Assembly (NCBI RefSeq): GCF_002410825.1
Contig: NZ_DHOS01000035.1
Span: forward strand, 1-16,888
Length of the DNA: 16,888 bases
Reading direction: 5' to 3'
Origin: Proteiniphilum sp. UBA5384
GTDB taxonomy: Bacteria; Bacteroidota; Bacteroidia; Bacteroidales; Dysgonomonadaceae
This document shows positions 7,633 to 15,321 of the stretch, piece by piece. The notes beneath the pieces are model-generated. The model had not been told where the DNA came from. It saw nothing but the letters and a program-made list of their open reading frames with translations, and did no database searches. Every line of letters starts with the position of its first letter. Within the stretch, counting starts at the first letter, position 1. A program made the translations under genes and the position numbers.

Positions 7633-9009
7633 ATGAAAATGAAAAACAGTATGAAAATTGGGCGTTGGCAACTTCATTGGATAATGCTTGCGCTGATAAC
7701 TCTCTGCTTTGCAAGTTGTAAGGATGACAACGAAGAGCAGGGAGGCGGTTTCGATCCGGATAAGCCGGTAGTCGTGTCAGACTTTATCCCAAAAGTAGGT
7801 GGATTGGCTACGCGAATGGTTTTGTATGGGGACAATTTCGGAAATGATCCTTCCCGGGTTAAAGTGATTATTGGAGGACAAAATGCCAAAGTTATAGGCG
7901 TAAATAACCAGAACCTGCATTGTATTGTTCCGGCGAGAGCATACGACGGAGACATCAAAGTGATCATTGTGGATGATAACGGAGACGAAGTGGCACATGC
8001 TGTTTCTGAATCCAACTTTGTGTACAAGAAAAAAATGCTTGTTTCGACTTTTCTGGGAGATTATGTGGAGAAAGAATCTGACCGGATAATTAAAGATGGC
8101 CCTTTTGGAGATTGTGGCTCTTTCCGGACCATGAGATGGCTGACATTTGACCCCCAAAATCCCAACCATATGTATGTAGCTTCCCAACAGGGGGGTACGC
8201 GTCTGATTGATTTCGAAAATGAGTATGTTAGTACCTTTACCACCAACATAGACAATGTATCTTGTGTGAATTGGACATTGGATGGGGATATGATTGTTAC
8301 ACGTGACCATGGAAGTGATACCTCAATAGGGAATTTTATGTTTACCCGTGCTTCTGGGTTTACTTCCCGAACCGATGTGTCTCGTGGAAGGGGGGTGAAA
8401 GCCACTGCCATCCACCCGGTAAACGGAGAAATGTATTTTACCCGTTTCAGGGCTGGTGATGTGCAAAGGTATGACTTTGAAACCGGTACGTTAGAGACAA
8501 TATTCCAAAACCCGTACGGAGGAGTGCATTTTATGCTGATGATTCATCCCACAGGAGATTACGGATACCTGGTCGAATCGGAGCGGCATTATATCATGCG
8601 CACGGATTATGACTGGGAAACCAAGAGATTTACCATACCCTATCTCGTCTGTGGTGCGGCGGCGAACGCCGGATATGCGGACGGGGTTGGCAGTAGTGCC
8701 CGTTTAAACTGGCCCATGCAGGGGACATTTGTGAAGAACCCGGACTATGAGGCACAAGGTGGCGACCAATATGATTTTTATTTCTGCGACAGGGATAATC
8801 ATGCTATCCGAAAACTGACTCCAATGGGAAGGGTGGAGACCTTTGCGGGACGGGGCAATAATGGTACTTGGGGATACAACGATGGGGATCTTCGTCTGGA
8901 AGCTCGTTTCAATTGGCCGGAGTCGATCGTGTACGATGAACTTAGGAAATGTTTTTATGTTGGAGATACGCGTAATTTTCTTATCCGTAAGATCGGTTAC
9001 GAAGAATAA
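7633..9009 (+). CDS. IPT/TIG-domain and NHL beta-propeller lipoprotein, putative surface glycan-binding protein
   Basis: This 458-residue protein has a signal peptide ending in a lipobox (LCFASC, Cys29). The cysteine is followed at once by KDDNEE, an acidic stretch of the kind that directs Bacteroidota lipoproteins to the cell surface. Residues about 46-131 form an IPT/TIG Ig-like domain (IPKVGGLATRMVLYGDNFG start). Residues about 135-458 look like an NHL-type propeller, with GYADGVGSSARLNWP and CDRDNHAIRKLTPMGRVETFAG (from residue 385) as the clearest repeats. Such proteins are common in PULs and are thought to bind the polysaccharide beside SusCD; no catalytic residues are evident. It is unusual that it precedes susC, since surface-binding lipoproteins usually follow susD. 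In-frame ATGs at 7639 and 7651 are alternative starts that all retain the lipobox. The susC start is 28 bases downstream. Confidence 0.82.
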   Translation: MKMKNSMKIGRWQLHWIMLALITLCFASCKDDNEEQGGGFDPDKPVVVSDFIPKVGGLATRMVLYGDNFGNDPSRVKVIIGGQNAKVIGVNNQNLHCIVPARAYDGDIKVIIVDDNGDEVAHAVSESNFVYKKKMLVSTFLGDYVEKESDRIIKDGPFGDCGSFRTMRWLTFDPQNPNHMYVASQQGGTRLIDFENEYVSTFTTNIDNVSCVNWTLDGDMIVTRDHGSDTSIGNFMFTRASGFTSRTDVSRGRGVKATAIHPVNGEMYFTRFRAGDVQRYDFETGTLETIFQNPYGGVHFMLMIHPTGDYGYLVESERHYIMRTDYDWETKRFTIPYLVCGAAANAGYADGVGSSARLNWPMQGTFVKNPDYEAQGGDQYDFYFCDRDNHAIRKLTPMGRVETFAGRGNNGTWGYNDGDLRLEARFNWPESIVYDELRKCFYVGDTRNFLIRKIGYEE

Positions 9010-9037
9010 TGAATGATAAACACACAAACTTTATAAG

Positions 9038-12000
9038 ATGAAGAATTTTTTACTGACATGTTTGTTATTCCTTGGGCTTTCGGCAAACGCCATGGCACAG
9101 GAGGAGGTGACTATAAAAGGAGTTGTTACCGACACAAACGGGGAACCTCTGATAGGGGCGAATATTATTGTGAAAGATATGCCCGGATTGGGTACCATTA
9201 CAGATTTGGATGGGGCATACAGTTTAAAAGTAACGACTTTCCGTACGCTGGTTTTCTCATATATCGGTTTTGAAACGGAGGAGGTATTGGTGAAGGATCA
9301 ACGGGTGATTAATATGACCCTGAAAGAGTCGGTAACCCAGTTGATTGATGAGTTGGTGGTCACTGCTACCGGCCCCCAGGAAAAAGTAGCCGTTACGGGA
9401 GCCATTACCAATGTGGACGTGGAAGAGTTAAAGGCCAATCCTACGACTTCTATTGCCAATTCATTTGCTGGCGTGGTTCCCGGTATCATGGCGATGCAAA
9501 CATCCGGACGACCTGGCAGCGTGTCTGAATTCTGGATCAGAAGTATTTCCACCTTTGGTGCCAGTAACGCTGCATTGGTGTTGGTTGACGGTTTTGAGCG
9601 AGACCTGAATGAGGTCAATGTGGAGGATATTGAGTCCTTTTCCGTACTGAAAGATGCTTCTGCTACTGCTATCTATGGTAGTAAGGGAGCGAATGGCGTA
9701 ATTTTGATCAATACCAGACGTGGTAAGGATGGTAAGATCAATATCAGCGCAAAGATGGAAGGTTTTTACAACAGGCTTACCCAACTCCCCGAATTTGTAG
9801 ATGGATACACCTATGCATCCATGGCCAATGAGGCAAAGATTACACGTAACCAGGAACCGTTGTTCCAACCCGAGGAACTCGAGATTTTTCGTTTGGGATT
9901 GGATCCGGACCTGTATCCCAATGTAGACTGGATGGATTTGATGCTGCGTGATGGAGCCTGGAGCTCACGATCCACTTTGAATATGAGCGGTGGGGGAAGT
10001 ACAGCCCGTTATTTTATTTCCGGAAGTTACCAGGATCAGCAAGGTATGTACAAAACCGACAAGACATTAAGAGAGTACAATACCAACGCCAACTTCAAGA
10101 AGTATACCTACCGCATGAATGTGGATGTGGATATTACAAAAACGACCTTGCTAAAGGTAGGTATAGCCGGCTCGCTGCGGAAACAAAACGATCCCGGTGT
10201 TGGCAGTACGGCAATATGGACCGCCCTGATGGGATACAACTCCATTATGGTGCCCAAACTCTATTCTGATGGAAAAGTTCCGTCTGTCCCCGATAATGAT
10301 GACAATCCCGATAATGATCAGGATCGTTTCAATCCGTGGGTACAGGCTACCATGACCGGTTTTAACGAAAGCTGGCAGAACAATATCCAAACGAATGTGA
10401 CCCTCGACCAGCAACTCGATTTCATTACAAAAGGCCTTCGCTTTATCGGTCGGTTCGGATATGACACAAACAACTCGAACTGGATTACCCGTAAGAAAAA
10501 TCCGGAGCTGTGGTTGGCAAAACGTTATCGTTCCCTCGATGGCGAATTGATTTTTGAAAGAGTGGCGCCGGAAGTGAAAATGACACAGGATTCGAACTCG
10601 AACGGGGACCGGAGGGAATTCTTTGAATGGGAAATGCACTATAACCGCAGATTTCAGGATCATCGTTTGGGAGGAGTAGTGAAGTATAACCAGGCTGCTA
10701 AGATACAAACCCAGCGTATAGGCTCCGATCTGAAGAATGGTATCTCCCGTCGGAACCAGGGATTGGCAGGACGCCTTAATTATAATTGGAGACTTCGTTA
10801 TTTTATAGACTTCAATTTTGGATATACCGGTTCCGAAAATTTCCATAGGGATAATCGGTTCGGCTTTTTTCCGGCTGTTTCAGGTGCTTGGAATATTACA
10901 GGGGAACCCTTTATGAAGGATGTAGAATGGGTGAATATGCTGAAACTCCGTTATTCACATGGTAAGACAGGGAATGACAATCTGGGAGACATCCGGTTCC
11001 CCTACCTATACACAATTGAGTCTACCGGTGGTTACCAATTTGCCGATTATAATTTTGATAGATACTACGGTGGAATGCGATACTCTTCTTTGGCTTCACC
11101 AAATGTCTCATGGGAAATAGCCACCAAGCAGGACCTGGGGCTTGACTTTTCGCTGTTGGGAGATAAGCTCTCGGGAGCTGTGGATTATTTTCGCGAACGT
11201 CGCGACGGAATTTATATGACACGCAATTATCTTCCATGGATGGCCGGTTTGGAGAGCAATCCTTCGGCAAACGTGGGTATAGTAAAGGCACAGGGATTTG
11301 ATGGAAATTTTACGCTAAGACAGGACCTGGGACAGGTGAACCTGACACTGCGTGGAAATATTACCTACAGCAAGAATGAGATTCTGGAAAGAGATGAAGA
11401 AAACACGGTCTATTGGTACAAGATGCAACAAGGCCACAGGGTAAACCAGGCCCGAGGACTCGTTGCTTTGGGACTATTTAAGGATTACGAAGAAATCAGA
11501 AACAGTCCGAGGCAAACTTACGGAGAGGTAATGCCAGGTGATATCAAATATAAGGATATCAACGGTGACGGTGTCATCAATGATGATGACCGGGTGGCTA
11601 TCGGTGCCACTACAAGACCGAATCTTACCTATGGATTCGGCACTTCTGCCAGATGGAAAGGGTTGAACGTGAGCCTGCATTTTCAGGGAGTAGGTAAATC
11701 AACCTATTTCATCGATGGCTCTACAGTTTATATGTTTAGTACTGGAGATGGTTGGGGAAATATCTTGAAAGATATGGCCGCATCGAACCGCTGGATTTCG
11801 TCCGAAATATCCGGCGATCCCTCAACCGAGGATCCGAATGCCGATTACCCACGTCTGACTTACGGAAACAATAGTAACAACAACAGACAGTCTACGTTCT
11901 GGCTTAGAAACGGTTCCTATATTCGCCTGAAAACGGTGGATGTCGGGTATACGCTTCCCAAGGCATTGGTTAACAGGGCACATTTCAACGAAGTTCGCAT

Positions 12001-12130
12001 ATTCTTCATCGGTACGAACCTGCTAACCTGGTCTGGTTTCAAATTGTGGGATCCGGAAATGGGAAGTTCACACGGAAAGAACTACCCACTTAGCAAAACC
12101 CTCTCACTGGGTGTAGCAGTTAATCTTTAA
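9038..12130 (+). CDS. SusC-family TonB-dependent outer-membrane transporter
   Basis: This 1030-residue protein begins with a signal peptide (residues 1-20, NAMA^QE). A carboxypeptidase-regulatory-like domain follows (22-108, including GVVTDTNGEPLIGANI and ITDLDGAYSL), then a TonB-interacting stretch (ELVVTATG, 105-112), a plug domain (about 116-230, ending in SVLKDASATAIYGSKGANGV and INTRRGK), and a 22-strand barrel. An Asp-rich DINGDGVINDDDR loop starts at residue 840 and resembles a calcium-binding EF-hand-like loop common in SusC proteins. SusC pairs with SusD to import oligosaccharides using TonB energy. No N-terminal STN domain is present, so sigma/anti-sigma coupling through this receptor is unlikely; induction more likely uses a hybrid two-component or SusR-like regulator outside the window. 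The SusD gene starts 13 bases after the stop. Length is typical; the C-terminus (GVAVNL) lacks the usual terminal aromatic residue. Confidence 0.97.
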   Translation: MKNFLLTCLLFLGLSANAMAQEEVTIKGVVTDTNGEPLIGANIIVKDMPGLGTITDLDGAYSLKVTTFRTLVFSYIGFETEEVLVKDQRVINMTLKESVTQLIDELVVTATGPQEKVAVTGAITNVDVEELKANPTTSIANSFAGVVPGIMAMQTSGRPGSVSEFWIRSISTFGASNAALVLVDGFERDLNEVNVEDIESFSVLKDASATAIYGSKGANGVILINTRRGKDGKINISAKMEGFYNRLTQLPEFVDGYTYASMANEAKITRNQEPLFQPEELEIFRLGLDPDLYPNVDWMDLMLRDGAWSSRSTLNMSGGGSTARYFISGSYQDQQGMYKTDKTLREYNTNANFKKYTYRMNVDVDITKTTLLKVGIAGSLRKQNDPGVGSTAIWTALMGYNSIMVPKLYSDGKVPSVPDNDDNPDNDQDRFNPWVQATMTGFNESWQNNIQTNVTLDQQLDFITKGLRFIGRFGYDTNNSNWITRKKNPELWLAKRYRSLDGELIFERVAPEVKMTQDSNSNGDRREFFEWEMHYNRRFQDHRLGGVVKYNQAAKIQTQRIGSDLKNGISRRNQGLAGRLNYNWRLRYFIDFNFGYTGSENFHRDNRFGFFPAVSGAWNITGEPFMKDVEWVNMLKLRYSHGKTGNDNLGDIRFPYLYTIESTGGYQFADYNFDRYYGGMRYSSLASPNVSWEIATKQDLGLDFSLLGDKLSGAVDYFRERRDGIYMTRNYLPWMAGLESNPSANVGIVKAQGFDGNFTLRQDLGQVNLTLRGNITYSKNEILERDEENTVYWYKMQQGHRVNQARGLVALGLFKDYEEIRNSPRQTYGEVMPGDIKYKDINGDGVINDDDRVAIGATTRPNLTYGFGTSARWKGLNVSLHFQGVGKSTYFIDGSTVYMFSTGDGWGNILKDMAASNRWISSEISGDPSTEDPNADYPRLTYGNNSNNNRQSTFWLRNGSYIRLKTVDVGYTLPKALVNRAHFNEVRIFFIGTNLLTWSGFKLWDPEMGSSHGKNYPLSKTLSLGVAVNL

Positions 12131-12143
12131 ACAACACGCACAT

Positions 12144-14219
12144 ATGAAAAAAATAATTGTCATTTTATCGATTGTAACAGGATTGGGTCTAATAATGGGT
12201 GGATGTACCGATTATCTGGACTCTGATTACCTGTTTGATGAACGGATGTCTATTGAGGATGTTTTTAAGAATCAGGATTATACGAACGAGTGGATGGCGC
12301 GCGCATACTCCTATCTGGGTAACGGATATCTGCAGGATGTGGCCAGTAAAAAGGATGTTCCTTTCAATTTTGCCGACGACATGTATTTCGATGGCGAAGG
12401 AAATCGGTACGCGAACTGGAAAGCGGGCCGGTATAGTGAAAGCGGATTGAATGGTGAAGCCCAGGGAATCTGGGAAAATGCATATAAGGGGATCCGACAG
12501 GCTTCCATTTTGTTGAAATATATTGACCTTAATAAGATGTTCAGCGAAGTGGAAATCACCGATATGAAAGGTCAGGCACATTTCCTGAGAGCCTACTACT
12601 ACTGGATTATGCTTCGAACATATGGTCCTGTACCCATTGTCCCTGATGCAGGAATAGATTACATGAAAGAGTATGACCAGGTTGCTCAACCCCGTAGTAC
12701 TTATGAAGAATGTGTGAATTATATCGAAAATGAGTTGATCATCGCTGCGGGAATGCTGCCTCTTCAACGTTCTGTGGAAGCATTGGCCCGCCCTTCAAGG
12801 GGAGCTGCTCTTGCGCTTCGTGCCAAAGTATTGTTGTTCGGAGCCAGCCCGCTGTTCAATGGAAAAGCCCCGACAGAGGTGGCAAGCGCCATGGTTGACA
12901 AACGGGGGAATCCGCTTCTTTCTCCGACCTATGATGAGTCGAAATGGGCCAGAGCAGCTGCTGCAGCCAAGGATGTCATGGATCTGAACTTCTATACATT
13001 GCACGTTGCATATTTCAAGGATACGGATGCTATCGGGTATCCGGCAACCGTCACTCCCCCCTATGACGAAAACTTTTCAGATAAGGATTGGCCGAACGGC
13101 TGGAAGAATATTGATCCGTTTGAGTCTTACCGCTCTTTGTTCAACGGTGAGATTCCTGCCAATGAAAACCCGGAATTGATTTTTACCAGAGGACAAAACA
13201 ATTCGAATGAAAATATTGCCGCAATGGTCCTGCACCAGCTACCGCGTACCTGGGGCAAGGGATACAATTCACATGCAATGACGCAAAAGCAGGTGGATGC
13301 ATACTCTATGGCAGATGGTACGGATGCCCCGGGTATGAACTCCATGTATGCCAGCTTGCCTGGTTATGAGGGTCGCTATGATAGCCGTGAACGGGCAACC
13401 GGATATGTGGCTGCGAGTGAACTGGCTGATTATCCCGAATTGGGACCCCAGGGGGCAGGTGTCTCCAAGCAATATGCAAAACGTGAACCTCGTTTTTATG
13501 CATCTGTTGCCTACAACGGAAGTACCTGGTATTTTCTGAATGCTGATGAATCTGCAGAGGAGCAAAAGAACAAGCAGATATTCTATTACCGCGGTGAGGA
13601 CAACGGATATAAGATCAACTATTCACTGCTTACCGGTATTGGAATAAAGAAGTACGTGCATCCGGACGACATCAGTCTGATAGGAGGTTCGTATAACAGA
13701 GGTCGTATCCGGCCGAAAGTGGATCCGGCTATCCGTTATGCGGAAATATTGCTGATCTATGCGGAAGCATTGAATGAACTCACCGGACAGCATAGCATTC
13801 CTTCCTGGGACGGGAACAAAACGCACTCTATCAGCCGCAATATTGCTGAGATGAAGGCTGGTATCCAACCTGTACGTATTCGATCCGGTGTGCCCGATTA
13901 TCCGGATAATGTGTATGCCAATGCCGACCGATTTCGTGAGAAATTGAAGCGCGAGCGTCAGATTGAACTGTTTGCCGAAGGGCATCGCTATTTTGACCTT
14001 CGTCGTTGGATGGACGCCCCGGTAGAAGAGGCTGCCTCTACCTACGGTTGCAACATATATGCCGGCAAAGCAATGGCGGATCTTTTCCATACGCCCGTGG
14101 AAGTACCTTCACTGGCACCTATATTTGCTTTGAAATCCTGGTTCTGGCCCATTCATCATACGGAATTGAAAAGGAATAAAGAATTGACCCAGAATCCGGG
14201 TTGGACAAATCCTGAATAA
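12144..14219 (+). CDS. SusD/RagB-family outer-membrane glycan-binding lipoprotein
   Basis: This 691-residue lipoprotein has a signal peptide ending in LIMGGC (Cys21). SusD proteins form the lid over the SusC barrel and deliver glycan to it. Family features include the helical TPR-like segments GIWENAYKGIRQASILL (108-124), AHFLRAYYYWIMLRTYGPVP (145-164) and AALALRAKVLLFGASPLFNG (221-240), RYAEILLIYAEALNE (531-545), and the C-terminal hallmark RQIELFAEGHRYFDLRRW (605-622). At 691 residues it is longer than classical SusD (about 550). The extra length seems to lie in the middle, where the glycan-binding loops of SusD proteins usually occur (about 280-520), which is consistent with a larger or branched ligand. 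It follows susC by 13 bases and precedes the next lipoprotein by 17, so the three are surely co-transcribed. Confidence 0.96.
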   Translation: MKKIIVILSIVTGLGLIMGGCTDYLDSDYLFDERMSIEDVFKNQDYTNEWMARAYSYLGNGYLQDVASKKDVPFNFADDMYFDGEGNRYANWKAGRYSESGLNGEAQGIWENAYKGIRQASILLKYIDLNKMFSEVEITDMKGQAHFLRAYYYWIMLRTYGPVPIVPDAGIDYMKEYDQVAQPRSTYEECVNYIENELIIAAGMLPLQRSVEALARPSRGAALALRAKVLLFGASPLFNGKAPTEVASAMVDKRGNPLLSPTYDESKWARAAAAAKDVMDLNFYTLHVAYFKDTDAIGYPATVTPPYDENFSDKDWPNGWKNIDPFESYRSLFNGEIPANENPELIFTRGQNNSNENIAAMVLHQLPRTWGKGYNSHAMTQKQVDAYSMADGTDAPGMNSMYASLPGYEGRYDSRERATGYVAASELADYPELGPQGAGVSKQYAKREPRFYASVAYNGSTWYFLNADESAEEQKNKQIFYYRGEDNGYKINYSLLTGIGIKKYVHPDDISLIGGSYNRGRIRPKVDPAIRYAEILLIYAEALNELTGQHSIPSWDGNKTHSISRNIAEMKAGIQPVRIRSGVPDYPDNVYANADRFREKLKRERQIELFAEGHRYFDLRRWMDAPVEEAASTYGCNIYAGKAMADLFHTPVEVPSLAPIFALKSWFWPIHHTELKRNKELTQNPGWTNPE

Positions 14220-14236
14220 TTTTACATACTACAAAA

Positions 14237-15232
14237 ATGAAAAATATATATTATCTTTTTTTAGTGATCACAACAGCAATATGTTGTGTGTCATGCAACA
14301 ACGAATGGGAAGATGAACAATATGTGCAACAGGCTTCCTTTAAAGCCGAACCCGACGGAAATGGAGTGACTTTTGCATACCTGCGCTACCACCCCGAAGG
14401 GAAAGTGACCTATCAACTTCCTGTAATTATCAGCGGTTCAACTCCGAATATACAAAAGCGTACAGTGCGTATAGGATTGGATCTCGATACAATGGCTGTT
14501 TTAAACGAAGAACGTTATGGTCACCGTGAAGAACTCTATTTTAGAGTGTTGGATAAAAAATATTACAGTTTTCCGGAAACAGTCGAGGTCCCTGCCGGTG
14601 AATCTACCGTCACACTTCCCATAGAATTTACGTTGGGCGATCTGGATCAGTCTGACAAATGGGTGTTACCTCTGACCATTCTCGAAGATCCGGCGAACAA
14701 TTACCAGCCGAATCCCCGGAAACACTATCGGAAGGCGCTGCTGCGGATCAATCCGTTTAATGATTATTCCGGTACATATGCTGGGACATTGTATAAAATT
14801 GTGTTGGAGGGAGACACCCAGAATCCGATGACGTTAAGTAGTTACAGAACTTTTGTAGTGGATGATAAAACCATTTTTCTCTATGCGGGAGCTAGAAATA
14901 TTGATTCTCCTGACCGTAAACTGTACAAGATTTTTGTTGAGTTTACCGATGAGAAGGTAGATCTCCTTACCAAAAAGTTGAATATTTATACGGATAATCC
15001 GGATATCAAACTGAAAGTAATCGGGCAACCGAGTTATTCGGTAGAGGAAGCAATGGATGCAACAAAGCCATACCTGAAGCATGTGTATATCACCCTGAAT
15101 CTGGCATACGAATTTGATGATTATACAACTATTCCGGGCAATGTGATCAAGTACTCGGTATCGGGATCTTTGTCTATGCAGCGTGACCTCAATACTCTGA
15201 TTCCTGACGAAGATCAGCAAATTCAGTGGTAA
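14237..15232 (+). CDS. DUF1735/DUF4973-like lipoprotein, putative surface glycan-binding protein
   Basis: This 331-residue protein has a signal peptide with a lipobox-like end (CCVSC, Cys20) followed by NNEWEDEQ, an acidic stretch typical of surface-exposed Bacteroidota lipoproteins. Residues about 30-170 resemble a DUF1735/BT_3987-like Ig-fold domain, with IGLDLDTMAVLNEERYG (79-95), VEVPAGESTVTLPI (116-129) and KWVLPLTILED (141-151). A second beta-rich domain starts at INPFNDYSGTYAGT (171-184) and runs to the C-terminus, resembling DUF4973 or DUF4361. Genes of this type directly after susD commonly encode substrate-binding proteins, but no binding residue can be named from sequence. The gap to the next gene is longer than others in the operon (89 bases) and contains a strong hairpin. 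Confidence 0.78.
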   Translation: MKNIYYLFLVITTAICCVSCNNEWEDEQYVQQASFKAEPDGNGVTFAYLRYHPEGKVTYQLPVIISGSTPNIQKRTVRIGLDLDTMAVLNEERYGHREELYFRVLDKKYYSFPETVEVPAGESTVTLPIEFTLGDLDQSDKWVLPLTILEDPANNYQPNPRKHYRKALLRINPFNDYSGTYAGTLYKIVLEGDTQNPMTLSSYRTFVVDDKTIFLYAGARNIDSPDRKLYKIFVEFTDEKVDLLTKKLNIYTDNPDIKLKVIGQPSYSVEEAMDATKPYLKHVYITLNLAYEFDDYTTIPGNVIKYSVSGSLSMQRDLNTLIPDEDQQIQW

Positions 15233-15251
15233 TGGAATGTTTGTGAGGGTG

Positions 15252-15284
15252 TACAGGGTTGCCGCAAATACAGGTAACCCTGTA
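15252..15284 (+). promoter_or_regulatory. Strong intercistronic RNA hairpin between the DUF1735-like and GH43 genes
   Basis: TACAGGGTTGCC (15252-15263) and GGTAACCCTGTA (15273-15284) form a 12-bp stem with one G-U wobble, closing a 9-base loop. This is the strongest inverted repeat I noticed between genes in the window. It is not followed by a T-run (the next bases are TCCTCCGCTAC), so it does not look like a full intrinsic terminator. A plausible role is protecting the 3' end of the upstream susCD message or limiting readthrough, so that transporter genes are expressed more than the GH43 gene. Structure is seen; role is inferred. Confidence 0.6.
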
Positions 15285-15321
15285 TCCTCCGCTACAAGTC
15301 AATAATTTAGAAGATAAAATA

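Noticed and set aside
9058..9273. A + strand open frame inside the start of susC
   Set aside because: It is out of frame with the clear SusC signal peptide and carboxypeptidase-like domain and has no domain of its own.
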